Below are positions 11,750 through 23,481 of a DNA stretch of 64,000 nucleotides, one piece after another. The stretch covers positions 4,340,001 to 4,404,000 of the forward strand of contig CAJQUN010000040.1 of the NCBI GenBank assembly GCA_907163345.1. The letters run 5' to 3'. Source of the DNA: Haberlea rhodopensis (Eukaryota; Streptophyta; Magnoliopsida; Lamiales; Gesneriaceae). Every line of letters begins with the position of its first letter. Within the stretch, counting starts at the first letter, position 1. Below the pieces are notes generated by a model. The model made no database searches. It was not told the DNA's origin and worked only from the letters and a program-made list of their open reading frames with translations. A program made the position numbers and the translations under genes.

Positions 11750-14260
11750 ATAAATTGGAAGATGTTCCGAACGCTGTTTCTGACCCGCTACTTCTCAGCC
11801 GCTGCAAGACAAGCCAAGGATGATGAGTTTACCAGTTTAAGGCAAGGTACCATGCCTGTATCTGATTATGCTCTACATTACTGTTCCTTACTGCGTTATG
11901 TGCCCCATATTGCTGCAAACCCTCAAGCGAAGATGAGGAATTTCATGAAGGGCTTGAGGCCGGAACTATATGACAGGGTAATTACCTATGGCCCTGCCTG
12001 TTTTGACGATGCGCTTTCACGAGCTGAACTAGCCGAACTGGGAGTTGGCGCATATCCTGATGCAGTGCCACCTCCAGCACCCCCTCAGAAATCCACTTCT
12101 GACAATTTGAAGCCCAGGGGTGATCAGTTTAAGCCTAGGGGAAACACTTCAGCGTCGAGATTCAGTGGCAAGAGGCCCGAGAATCGATGGAAAGGGAACC
12201 GTAGGAATGATGCTCCATCAGGGAGAGGACAGCCTCAGGGAGACAGATCTGGAAGAGTTCAGTGTACTCTTTGTGGACAACCACATTTGGCGAAGGATTG
12301 CGTAGGATGCTATGTCTGTGGCAATAGAGGCCACTTTGCTCGACAGTGTCCCAACAGGGGAAGACAGCAAAACTCTACGGGGAGGTCTGCGGACAGAGCG
12401 GCACAGCACCGACCCCCTTTCGCACCGAGGCAGTATGGAGGTCAGCCCACGGGGCCACCTCAGGGACATGTGTATGCTTTGACGAGGGAGCAGGCTACAG
12501 CGGCTCCGGAGGAGGTTATAGCGGGTACGTGTCTTTTATTTACGCACCCTGCTCTTATATTGATAGACACAGGTGCGTCACACTCTTTTGTGTCGACGAA
12601 TTTTGTTGAAAGGCACCACATATGCACTTCTCCGTCGCCCATGCCTCTTATGGTCTCGACCCCCGCTGGAAGAAGTTTGACTACGGATCAGATTGTCTAT
12701 GATGGCCTCATTTATTTTGAGGATAATGAGTTAAGATCAGATTTGATTGTGCTGGGAATGACAGACTTCGATTGCATTGTGGGCATCGATGTTCTGAACA
12801 AGTATCAGGCAGTGGTAGACTGCAGGCAGAGGACTGTCCGATTCAGGTCTGATATGGGAGTCCAGTGGACATTCTTTGGGGATGGTTCTCGCCCAAAGAT
12901 TCCGTTGATATCTGCTGTCAAGATGGCACAGTTATTGGAACGAGGTCATACAGGCTATCTTATCTATGCTGTTGGTATGACGGAAGAGAGGAAGGAGTTA
13001 AAGGTTGAGGATGTGCCCGTAGTGGCAGAGTTTGCTGATGTCTTTCCGGAGGAAATTCCCGGATTCCCACCGACGAGAGAGGTCGAGTTTGGGATTGAGT
13101 TACTACCAGGGACGTCTGCAATTTCTCGTGCCCCATATAGGATGGCACCAGCAGAGTTAAGGGAGTTAAAGATTCAGTTGCAAGAACTCCTTGACAAGGG
13201 CTATATACGCCCTAGCGTATCGCCATGGGGTGCGCCTGTCTTATTTGTTAAGAAGAAAGATGGATCGATGCGTCTATGCATTGACTATAGACAACTGAAC
13301 AAAGCTACAGTAAAGAACAAGTATCCACTTCCGAGGATCGATGACTTGTTCGATCAGTTGCAGGGTACGAGGCTCTACAGTAAGATCGATCTGAGGTCGG
13401 GGTACCATCAGATTCGAGTAAGAGAAGATGATGTTCAGAAGACGGCGTTCAGGACTAGATATGGGCACTATGAATTCCAGGTCATGCCTTTTGGGGTGAC
13501 GAATGCCCCAGCTGTCTTCATGAGTTTGATGAACAGAGTGTTCCAGCCATATTTGGATCAGTTCGTCATAGTCTTCATTGACGACATACTTATTTACTCT
13601 CGGACTGAAGAAGAGCATGTAAGGCACTTGATGATAGTACTTCAGATCCTTAGGGATCATCAGCTATATGCAAAGCTTAGTAAGTGCGAGTTCTGGTTGG
13701 ACAGCGTGGTTTTCTTGGGCCATGTCATATCTAGCCATGGGATATCTGTGGATCCCAGGAAGATTGAAGCTGTGTTAGAGTGGGTTGCACCCACTTCTGT
13801 ACCGGAAATACGAAGTTTCCTCGGTCTGGCAGGTTATTACCGACGTTTCGTCGAAGGTTTCTCGAAGATTGCCAAACCCCTGACACAGCTGACTCAGAAA
13901 GGAGTCCCCTTCTTTTGGTCTGAGGCTTGTGAGGAAAGTTTTCAAGAACTGAAGCGTCGCTTGACTACAGCGCCTGTACTGGTGATTCCGTCTGAGAATA
14001 AGAGGTTTGCCTTGTATACGGATGCGTCACTGCAGGGTTTGGGATGTGTGTTGATGCAAGATAAGCACGTGGTGGCTTATGCATCGAGGCAGCTGAAGCC
14101 ACACGAGGCTAGGTACCTAGTGCATGATTTGGAACTGGCGGCTATCATATTTGCCTTGAAGATCTGGAGGCATTACTTGTATGGCACGTCTTTCACTATA
14201 TATACAGACCATAAGAGCCTGAAGTTCTTATTCACTCAGGCAGAGTTGAATATGAGGTAA
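11750..14260 (+). pseudogene. Gag C-terminus, protease, RT and RNase H, element A
   Basis: One long frame, 832 codons from the internal ATG at 11762. Counting from that Met: Gag capsid C-half to about 100; two zinc knuckles near 168-180 (CTLCGQPHLAKDC, a variant CCHC) and 183-196 (CYVCGNRGHFARQC); the aspartic protease active site DTGASHSFVS at 269-278; reverse transcriptase about 480-690 with KKKDGSMRLCIDYRQLN and the catalytic FIDDILIY near 604; RNase H from about 750 (LYTDASLQGLGCVL, then YTDHKSLKFLF). These enzymes mature Gag-Pol and copy element RNA to DNA in particles. TAA at 14258-14260 replaces a Gln codon conserved in the B copy (NMRQRRW), after which the frame continues. Catalytic residues look intact; only the nonsense codons break it. 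Confidence 0.93.
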
Positions 14261-15970
14261 AGAAGGTGGATGGATTTGCTCAAAGACTATGATTGTGAAA
14301 TTGAGTACCATCCAGGTAAAGCAAACTTAATAGCAGACGCCTTAAGTCGGAAGGTGAAGAGTACTGCAGAGGATGTTATGTGTTTGTCGGCCTTAATGAC
14401 TTCTTATTGCCATCTGGGCTACGATTTCGATGTAGACACGTCGCCTGTGCGAGTGTCGACCCTATTGGCGGAGCCAAATATATTTGAGGCGATCAGGAAG
14501 GCCCAGAAGTCGGATAGTGAGGTTCGGAGATGGACATCATTGGTACTTCAGGGTCAGCCATCCAAGTTCAGAGTGGCTGAGGATGATTCTTTGAGACTGG
14601 GCAACCGATGGGTAGTCCCAGATACACCAGAACTGCGTAGAGGAATATTGGAACGAGCTCACAGTAGTCGGTTCAGTATCCACCCAGGGGGAAAGAATAT
14701 GTACAAAGATCTATGCGATCAATTCTGGTGGAGACGCATGAAGCGTGAGGTGATCAATTTCGTTAAAAGATGTTTGATCTGCCAGCAGGTAAAGGCAGAG
14801 AGGCAGAGGCCTGGTGGTGAGCTGAAGAGCTTAGAGGTGCCTGAATGGAAGTGGGAGCATATATCTATGGACTTCGTGACCCACTTGCCGAGGACGGCCT
14901 CAGGATTCGATGCGATCTGGGTGATCGTAGATAGGCTGACGAAGACGGCTCATTTCATCCCTTACAGTATGTCATATACATACTTGAAGATGGCCCAGAT
15001 GTATATACGGGATGTGGTGAGATTGCATGGTATTCCAGTCTCGATAGTGTCTGACAGGGACCCGAGGTTCACCTCGCATTTCTGGGAGGGTCTCCAGACA
15101 GCTTTGGGCACAGAGGTGAGACTGAGTACGGCCTATCACCCTTAGACAGACTGCCAGACGGAGCGTACCATTCAGACGCTCGAAGACATGTTGAGGGCAT
15201 GTATTATGGAGTTTGATACTCCGTGGCAGGATTCAGTGCCGCTGGTGGAGTTCTCCTATAATAACAGTTATCAGGCGAGCATTCAAATGGCTCCTTTTGA
15301 AGCTCTGTATGGACGATGATGTAGATCACCGTTGTATTGGGAGGATTTGACTAGCAAAGCGGTCGGGGGACCGGATCTGATCTGGGATATGGAAGGTAAG
15401 ATAAAATTGATACGCCAAAAGATGAAAGTGGCCCAGGATAGGCAGGCTGCCTATGCAAATAAGCGACGACGACCGCTGGAATTCCAGTTAGGAGACAGGG
15501 TCTTCTTAAAGATCTCGCCCTTCAGGGGTGTGGTTCGTTTTGGGATGCGGGGAAAGTTATCTCCGATGTATGTTGGGCCATATGAAGTCTTACAGCGTAT
15601 CGGTACATTGGCATATCGTTTGGCTCTACCGCCATCCTTGTCTGGCATACATGATGTTTTCCATGTCTCTATGTTACGGAAGTATGAGCCAGACCCGTCT
15701 CATGTCTTACAGCCTACAGAAGTTCAGATAGACTCAGATGTGTCCTACGTAGAACGACCAATCAGAATTCTGGATCGAGAGGATCGCAGACTACGAAGTA
15801 AAGTGATACCGATGGTCAAAGTTCAGTGGGATCGTCGGGGTGTCGAGGAGGCTACATGGGAGACGGAACGGCATATGGTGCAGCACTATCCGGAACTATT
15901 CTCTGGTATGTTTTTAATGTTTAGTTCCATTATGATGATGCATGTGGATTTCGAGGACGAAATCTTATAA
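14261..15970 (+). pseudogene. Integrase with GPY module, element A
   Basis: Continuation of the pol frame. It holds the last part of RNase H (WMDLLKDYDCEIEYHPGK), an HHCC zinc region (IHPGGKNMYKDL to CLICQQVK), and the integrase core with the first Asp in MDFVTHLP, the second in SDRDPRFTS and the Glu in QTERTIQTLE. The GPY/F module (MYVGPYEVLQRIGTLAYRLA) and a chromodomain-like tail (VQWDRRGVEEATWETERHM) follow. Stops at 15143-15145 (CAG to TAG in AYHPQTD) and 15317-15319 (CGA to TGA in YGRRCRS, both judged against the B copy) break the core. The natural stop is at 15968-15970, just before the PPT. Integrase joins element cDNA to chromosomal DNA in the nucleus. Confidence 0.92.
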
Positions 15971-15982
15971 GTAGGGGAGTAA
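15971..15982 (+). promoter_or_regulatory. Polypurine tract, element A
   Basis: GTAGGGGAGTAA immediately before the 3' LTR. The same string precedes the 3' LTRs of B and C. Confidence 0.85.
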
Positions 15983-18120
15983 TGTAATACCCCTGAAATG
16001 CTATATGATTATGTGCTATGATGATGATTTATGTTATGTTTAAGGGTTGTGGTGTAATTAATTTGGGGGAATATAATTATGATATGATGATATGATTTAG
16101 AGGGAATGTTGGGTGTTTTAAAGGATGTATTAATTTAAATGAAGTTATAAAATATCGAGTGAGGATATTTTAATACATCGTACTATTTACCGGGACACAA
16201 TTAAACACCACACGACCACCCAACCCACATCACCCACCCCCTGCCACTCGGCCACCCCCCCCCCCCCCCCCCCCCCCCCCACTTGACAAGCACATACCCC
16301 CACTTGACAAGCCCATGCTTCATCATACCCTTCAATCACCTCCCTCTCTTCATTTTTTCCTTCCCTTTTTCTCAAAAAAATCGCCCCTGAAGTGCTACAG
16401 AAAGAGGAGAGAAAACCTTGGGCTAAGATGTACATTAATTCACACCAAAGGAGGAGAAAAAGGGGGTAAGACTTGGTGCTCTGTTTTTGATTAAGTTGGG
16501 TTTGTTTTGGGTAATTTTCATGTATGCTAGTAAAAGTTTGGGTGAAACCCTGGTTTGGATGCTTACATGTTATTGTTATGTAACTACTAGCATGTTAGAT
16601 CGAACACTTTATACGTTTTATGTGGTAGATTGCTGGTCTTGAAACTAGGTGTTCGAAAATCTGGGTAATGTCATTATGCCCTGTTTTCTGTAAGTTTGGT
16701 TGAGCTCTAAGTTTATGAGGATGTTATGATGCATGCTAGCTTAGGTTTTATGAAACCTTCATTTAAATGCTTACATAGAAGTTTTATGAAGCCCCTAGCA
16801 TATATGTTGGAACATGTTACATGGTTTATATGTGAGAATCATTGCTATGAAATGTAGTGCTCGAAAATCTGGGTAGAAGTTATGATGCCCTGTTTTTCGG
16901 AAAATGTGGATGAGTACTGATAAAGATGGGTTATTTTAATGCATGTCTGGTTATGTTATGAGTGAACCTTTAATTTTATACATGCATGGAAGTATGATGA
17001 AGCTATGAATATGCTTGTTTAGGCATTATATGTATGTTATGAAGTAGTTTGAAGGGTGTGATTTGAGGTGTTCGAGATTTCTGGAAAATCTCGCATGTAT
17101 GGGCGACCGATCGATCGGTGATGAACACCGATCGATCGGCAAATGCCGTAGCTAAAAGGAGAAAATGATGAACAGTTAGCGATCGATCGGTAAGAGAGAC
17201 CGATCGATCGGTAGTTACTGTTCATATGTTATAAAATTTTATGTTCTTTTTCTTTGAAGTTTGATTTCGATTCTCGTATCGGTGCCTAATATTATATTAT
17301 GTGGTTGTGAAGAGCCATCCCAGGTACCAGCACAATCAAGGAGATAAGTCTGTTGACTCCTCCTCCTTTTGAAAAGGTACGTAAGAGACGTACGGGCATC
17401 GGACGGTAAAACACATCTTTACACTATGACTATGCTTTTATTGCATGAGTATACATGATGAGATGATGATGTTTATAAGATGTTTATAAGATGTTTACGG
17501 TGTTTATAAGATGTCTATGATGTTATATGTGGTAAGATGCCACGGGGTAAGATGCCCCACATGGTAAGAGGCCATGCGATACAATTTGTGGTAAGATGCC
17601 ACGGGGTAAGATGCCCCACATGGTAAGAGGCCATGCGATGTTTATAATGTGGTAAGATGCCACGGGGTAAGATGCCCATATGCATGATTATGAATCAGGG
17701 ACGACGATAAGAAGTTAATGAATAACCAGCATATTTACTTAACAAATGTTTCATGCATTTACTATGATGTTTATGATGTTAAATGAAATTGTATATGCTT
17801 ATGATGTGTTGTCCCTGTAGGTACGCTTTTGGACTAAAGGACTAAGGGGTCGGGTTGAGGCAGTGAGCTACGAGGAACACAGGAATGTATAGGGATCAAG
17901 TCTCGATTAGTATCTACTCTAGGAGTAGTATAAATCTAAACATGAACATTCTTTTGGAAGTGTAATGAATTTATTTTTGAAGTCCTTTATTTTGGCCTGT
18001 AATTCTGATAGCTCATGTAACAACCAGAACCTTAGAATGTTATTAATGCATGATTAGTCTTTCTTATGTCTATTAATCACTGTTAAGGTGGGAAGACCCC
18101 AAAGGTGGGAAGACCCCACA
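15983..18120 (+). repeat. 3' LTR of element A
   Basis: Starts TGTAATACCCCTG, 2138 bp, ends GAAGACCCCACA. It differs from the 5' LTR by scattered substitutions, a much longer C run (16253-16280) and an extra 17 bp at the very end, where AAGGTGGGAAGACCCC is present twice (18084-18117). Confidence 0.95.
17104..17213. repeat. GATCGATC palindrome cluster, 3' LTR of A
   Basis: Same four-copy arrangement as at 10202-10313. Confidence 0.93.
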
Positions 18121-18125
18121 ATTAC

Positions 18126-18649
18126 TACCAAATCAAAGATAATAGCGAGGGGAAGAAGATTACCAAATTATTTTCGAGAAACCTCGCTTCGATATCGAGC
18201 CTTGCTCGATTTTTGCTCCAAGGGGAAAAGAGAGGGGAAAGGGAAGTTGGAGGAAGAGAGAATGGAGAGAGAGAAAACGAAAAACCAACTGATTGAACAC
18301 CGAGTCCACTTGGTATATAGTAGTACCAAGGCTCCAAAAATCCGAGTCTGAAATACTCGAACCCTGACTCATTAAAAATCATATGTGTTCAATAATTATC
18401 TCACACCCACTATTTTCATTACCAACCCCAATCCAAAGCTCCCCAAACTCTAGATCTCACTACCAACATAAATCCAAGGTTTATCACCTTAATGAAAATA
18501 AATCTCAACCCTTGGGCCCAACGACCTCGATACCGGATTAAAATACTCGAGAGTCTCAACACCGTAATTATCTCATAATTACTCCAATTAAAATCCAATA
18601 GGGGTTATAATCACACCAGGATTAACACAATTAATTTCTGGATATCACA
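18126..18649 (-). mobile_element. Solo LTR M, right part
   Basis: Rest of the minus-oriented solo LTR after element A. It ends in GGATATCACA (minus strand TGTGATATCC), followed by GCAGA at 18650-18654. The purine-rich stretch 18230-18290 yields overlapping ORFs on both strands that I reject. Confidence 0.85.
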
Positions 18650-18654
18650 GCAGA

Positions 18655-20120
18655 GGTCTCCATAACTGACCCCGTAGCCTTTTGTTTCCTCGGTTGAATG
18701 GAACCCCCTCGCCCTGAGAAGATGGGACCTCTGTAGCAACCTGAAAGGCTGAGGCAGGGACCTCATCTCAGGAAGAAGTGTTGCTTCTTGCTTCTTCTGT
18801 TGATGAGCATTGGCAGTAAGAGCATTCATAACTCTATCAACTGCAAGTAAGAGGTCGTTTAAGAAAAAAATGAGGGGAAAACATCTACATGCATGCCCCT
18901 TAAGTGTAATATCTATCGATCTCAAGCCGCGTAGCTTAACAGATCCTCTGTCAGTAATTGGAGACATTGAAACGTCGACCTCCGAGATCGACATTTCGTT
19001 GAGATAGTACTCACCTTTTTGGAATCCTCGAGGAGAACATGCTAGAGAGGTAGATACTCATGCCACTCAGTGTAACACTCCAGGGCTCAGGGGGGAGAAC
19101 AAAAGAATAGGCATTTTCCAATATTTATTCGAAGACGGATACCGATGTAAGAATTGACATGAGGGTAAGGAGCTCGGATAAAAAAGTTTTTCCTTGGTCC
19201 TCTTGGCAAGCATGAATTAACAAAAGTTCTCGGGTTCTAAAGGAATACCCAGGGTATGAAACAGAACTACTAACGAGCAGATGAGACGGAACGAGTTCGG
19301 AGTTGACTAAGGTTTCAATGGTTATAATTACTGAGCTCTTGAAAGAAGTCAGGAACAAGAAAACGAAGATCTCCTTCCACTTTATCCATATAGAATGTAT
19401 AATAGCCACGTGGGGGAAGATGGGGTCGATCCTCGGAGCTCGGGAATACAAACTCATAAGAGGTAGAAGCCTGGCTTCGAGCTCGGATGCGCTCTTAATC
19501 TGAGTCATCTAGGTTGCTAGGATATAACGCATACCAAGGATAACCCCCAGTATGGTTTCCACCCCTTTTGCCTCATCGACTGGAAGTTGGGTTGGCCCTC
19601 ACCATGGTGGGCATGAGGAGGAACACCACAAACTTCCTCGGGGACAAAAAAGAAGCCCGACTGATCAGGCCCCTCTGGAAAAGACAGGTCGAACCCATCA
19701 ATTTCCTAAAGGAAATTAGACAAAGAATGGATGGACGAAGAAGAATTGGAAGACATGGGACCAAAGAAAAAAGAGAAAAAAAACTTAGATCAAAGGGAAG
19801 GTCGTACCTAGGTAGAGCACGAGAGGTCGGGTCCGAGCTTTGAAGAATCAGAAAATTGGTAAAAATGAGGGGACCGGGTTGGAGTATTTATAGAGTAGCC
19901 TAAACAAAATCAGACCGTCCAATGTGATGCTAATGAACGGTCAGGATTCGCCACGGAATAAGTACCGACGCAGCCATAGTCAAAATTCCAGAATTCTAAA
20001 TTCTAAATTAATTTTGGCTCAACCCACTTTCCCGCCTAAAAACAAAAAAAAGCTTCACACTTCAGCTCTAGAAACAACAAGCTTCCAATAACTATGTTAG
20101 CTCGACTGGAGGGGGACTCG
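18655..20120 (+). mobile_element. Internal 3' region and PPT of element I
   Basis: About 1.5 kb with no recognisable retroelement protein on the plus strand. Two minus-strand open stretches of 127 codons (18611-18994 and 19125-19508) are visible. Some Tat/Retand-type elements carry an antisense ORF in the 3' region, so this could be such a region, but no domain is recognised. TGGAGGGGGAC (20107-20117) just before the LTR is a good polypurine tract. Coding genes of I, if any, lie left of the window or are lost. Confidence 0.55.
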
Positions 20121-20765
20121 TGATACCCCGTATACGAAAGATCATCTTATTTAAGTTTAAGACCCGAGCTGAGGAGTGAGCTCAATAGCCACCTACCAGT
20201 GTTGTTCACATGCATAGCTGATCTCCTGAACCAGTCAGCCAAGACAAGATCTCCCGAACTCATACTTCACATCTATCTTCTCGGTGTACGTGACAATGGC
20301 GACATTAGCTCACGAGCTCTATGATCGGGTCAGGCAAGACCTTCGAGGTTATTCTTTGATCCACGATTTTCATCCCACGCAAGTTTTCCAAAGATTAACC
20401 TAATCTTAAGAGAGTTAGAAGATATTATCATATCTTAGGAGATATTATCATATCTTAGTCAGATTCAGATTAGCATGGAAAGTATCCTAGCTACATGGTA
20501 ACACTTCGCCTATAAATACCTGATTTGATTGACACTTTATTCATTCATAACTTACATTGCTTACTTTACAACATCTATTTTCTCTATTCCCTTGTTTGAC
20601 TTGCGAGTCGGTAGGGATATGCCGAAAAAAACCTTACTGCTCCCTTCTCACATTTGTTCATCGCTTTCAGGTCATCTTGACAGCCGATTTTCGGATCGTT
20701 GCTATACACATTGAAGAACAGAGAAGTATTATCTCACATCTGATCGATATCCAGAGGTTATCACA
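20121..20765 (+). repeat. 3' LTR of element I
   Basis: Starts TGATACCCCG and ends GGTTATCACA, 645 bp, next to a PPT. A plus-strand TATA box (CTATAAATACCTG near 20511) supports the orientation. Only one LTR is in the window. Confidence 0.7.
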
Positions 20766-21421
20766 TTTTTAGGTGATATCAAATACAAGTGATAAACATT
20801 CAAATTAGGGAGTTCTATATATAGATTGTAGGAGACACAAGGCAAAATGTGCTTCTTGAATGAGTTTTTTTGTGAAAACATGAACCAATCCACCAAAAGG
20901 TGTTTTTTCGCCCTTCGAGGCGTTGGGGAGCATGGAATGCCTAGGATGATTCCCCTCTTGCCCGGGAAATCAAGTTTTTTTTGGTCTTCTCCATGTTTTC
21001 GATGTTTCCTTATGTAATATCCAACTTTCTTAATTTCAATTAAGCCTTAATTTCATTGAACCTTAAAATTTCCTACAAAATCAAACACATATTGTGACTA
21101 GGAACTGTGTGATATCCAAAAACCACAATACATTTTGGTGCCATGTGCGAAAAAATCATTAAAAAAACCACAATAAATTTTGGTGCCATGTGCGAAAATC
21201 ATTAAATTCACCAATGTTTTTAAGGAATGATTCACCAATATATCAATGGTTGATAAAATTCACCAATGCCATTCAAATTAGGATAACTGGAATCCAAATC
21301 ATTCCTTAAAAACATTGGTGAATATGATCAACGAGTGATATATAATCCTCAGGTCAAGATTTTCAAATTTAACTTAATTATTTCTTATGATGAATATCAT
21401 AACATCTGTAATCAAATAAAG
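20766..21421. other. Non-coding stretch between elements I and J
   Basis: No gene seen. Contains a direct repeat of about 32 bp (ATTTTGGTGCCATGTGCGAA at about 21131 and 21177) and a perfect 27-bp inverted repeat (21206-21232 and 21297-21323). Confidence 0.6.
21206..21323. repeat. 118-bp unit with perfect 27-bp inverted ends
   Basis: The left arm ATTCACCAATGTTTTTAAGG.. and the right arm are exact reverse complements over 27 bases, with a 64-bp spacer that includes further TTCACCAAT copies. It may be a small foldback or MITE; no clear TSD was identified. Confidence 0.6.
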
Positions 21422-22503
21422 TGTTGGGTTGGAAACCCGATTAGTCTTGGTTTTGATATTAACAAAACTTGTTATTGTGTTGCTATCATATATCATCTTT
21501 GTGCAGTGAATATATGACATTATACAACTTGATGTTGTGATGAGAAATGACTTTGAGTTTGGTTGCTGACTTGAGAATTCAGCATCCAGTAGACCCTGAG
21601 CCCTGCTGACTAAATTGATCATATCTCATTGCTCGGACATCGAAACGACTTGCTTCTAAAGGGTTTGGATAGCCAACTCAATTCTCTACAAGTCGTATTT
21701 CAGACTAGCAGGCCAAATTCGAAGTTTACATGACGAAAGTATGTCTGCAAGAGCTTGTTGGTGCAAAGCTGCAAGGTCTACCGAATCGTCTACCGGATCA
21801 TCTATCGGATTGTCTACGGACTACAAGTAGACACTACCAGGTAGACACTATAAGTAGACACTACCAGTAGACACTACAAGTAGAGGCCAGCAGACTTTTA
21901 AAACAGTAGAAGCCAGTGGACTTGAGCAGTGGACTCGACCAGTGGACTCAACCAGCGGACTTCGGGCAGCGGACCCGACCAGCGGACTTCCAAAAATAGC
22001 CCAGAAAGCAGAATATGACAGTTGCAATATTTGAAAGCTTATCAAAACTGTCTCAACAACTATATTCCTGTATCTAACGTATATATCATTACTTGGGGCA
22101 ATATATACATGATTTGGAAGCTCAATAACAGCTGATTGAAGATCAATCCAAGCCTTCCAAAGCAAACCCACTTGGGATTCAATTGAGGAACTTAAAGAAC
22201 AAATCTGCTAAATGAATAGCAACTCCCCAAACCTTTGGCACCTCTTTCAAGCTTATATCAGATCTGTTAGGAGATAATTTGTGCATTTGCATTCACTCTA
22301 TTCAATGTATTTGTGAGCTAAAATAGAAGAGTGGATATCATTGTAACAGTTGCTGATTTATCATAACTGGTTGAGATAGTCTTTGCATGTGAGACTCTAA
22401 AGAACATGTTCTTTGTAATTCTGTGTGGGCTAGGAGTTTAGGATATCTGTATGGTATTAGCCTGGAGTGGATTGGCCACCCACCCCCGGAATCGATCCTA
22501 ACA
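21422..22503 (+). repeat. 5' LTR of element J
   Basis: TGTTGGGTTGG to GATCCTAACA, 1082 bp. Contains a minisatellite-like stretch (about 21780-21990) of TAGACACTACAAG and ACCAGTGGACTC type repeats. Confidence 0.88.
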
Positions 22504-22505
22504 AG

Positions 22506-22517
22506 TGGTATCAGAGC
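22506..22517 (+). promoter_or_regulatory. Primer binding site, element J
   Basis: TGGTATCAGAGC (initiator Met-tRNA), 2 nt after the LTR end. Confidence 0.93.
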
Positions 22518-23481
22518 GGATTGTTCTTGGAAAGCATTTTAACCGATTTTAGATTGAAATATTTTAAAGAAAACTTTTTCATGAACATGAAATTATTTTC
22601 ATAGCATAGTTTTCAAAAACTTGGCTTATGAAAATTTTTAGCATAAAAATCATTTTTATTGTATTTATTTTGCACGAAAATAATTTTAAAATCTATTTTA
22701 AATTTTCGTTCAATCTGTTCTAAACTCATTTTAAGTTTAAAATTGTATCTTGAGATTTTTTCTAACAATTTTTGAAGCATTTTAGTTTTCTGACAACTTG
22801 CAGCGACTTTGGAAAAATTAGCATAACTTCTTGCTCAGATGTCCAAATGACAAACCGTTTTCTGCGTTGCAAACTAGACTTGTAGAGGTCGCAGGGTATA
22901 GGTCATGCAGCCTAATTCTTCACATGAAAAAGCATTTTATTATGCAAATTTGGACCAATGTTTATTCAAAGTACTTTTATATTACTTTTGCTTAAAGTTG
23001 GAAAACAAGTTGTTTTTAAGCAAAAACATTGATTGTTCTCTATTAAAATAAAAAACAGTTTAATGAACTTCAAATTATTACAAAATTATCACCATACAAT
23101 TAAAATCAGTGTGTTGCCGCTGAAAAGATGAAATGAGTTTTGTCAAGAAATTCAATTTTGTTGCCAAGTATGCTTCATCCATCATCAAAACAAGTTATTT
23201 TTGTTCAAAAATTAAATGTGCATTGCATTTTTTTTTAAATTTGTTTTAGCCTACCACATTTGCCCCTAACTTGCTCAAATTTTCAGACCTTTTAAAATTA
23301 AAGGGGAAAGTTTAATCTCAATCCTTGAGTGGGAGCAAATTTTATTTGTCTTCCTATTTTATTCATACAAAAAGGGGGAGAAATATGTTATTTTTAAAAA
23401 ATATGGTTTCTTGTTATGCAATATTGTGTTTTAATGTTCGTATTTTTATTCAAGTTTTGTGATCATCAAAAAGGGAGAGAT
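22518..23481 (+). other. Non-coding internal region and PPT of J
   Basis: AT-rich, no ORF of note. It includes AAAAAGGGGGAGAAATATG (near 23370) and the final PPT AAAAAGGGAGAGAT (23468-23481), both remnants of a SIRE-type 3' end. Confidence 0.75.

Larger units (their letters stand above)
9085..18120 (+). mobile_element. Complete Ty3/gypsy element A, TSD ATTAC
   Basis: Full-length, 9036 bp, with ATTAC at 9080-9084 and 18121-18125. Order: 5' LTR, PBS, gag, protease, RT, RNase H, integrase with GPY module, PPT, 3' LTR. It is inserted in solo LTR M. The LTR pair differs at roughly 2% of positions by eye, so insertion is not very recent. All four coding interruptions are nonsense codons, with no frameshift seen. 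Chromovirus, Tekay/Del-like, judged from the integrase tail and RT style. Confidence 0.95.

Noticed and set aside
12218..13660. Minus-strand ORFs opposite gag-pol of A (and similar ones in B)
   Set aside because: Shadows of the coding strand; they have no recognised motif and are not conserved at the same ends between copies.
16187..16435. ORF with a Gly run
   Set aside because: Produced by the C homopolymer in the LTR of A.
18088..18382. Four overlapping ORFs on both strands
   Set aside because: Purine-rich tract in solo LTR M; open on both strands by composition.
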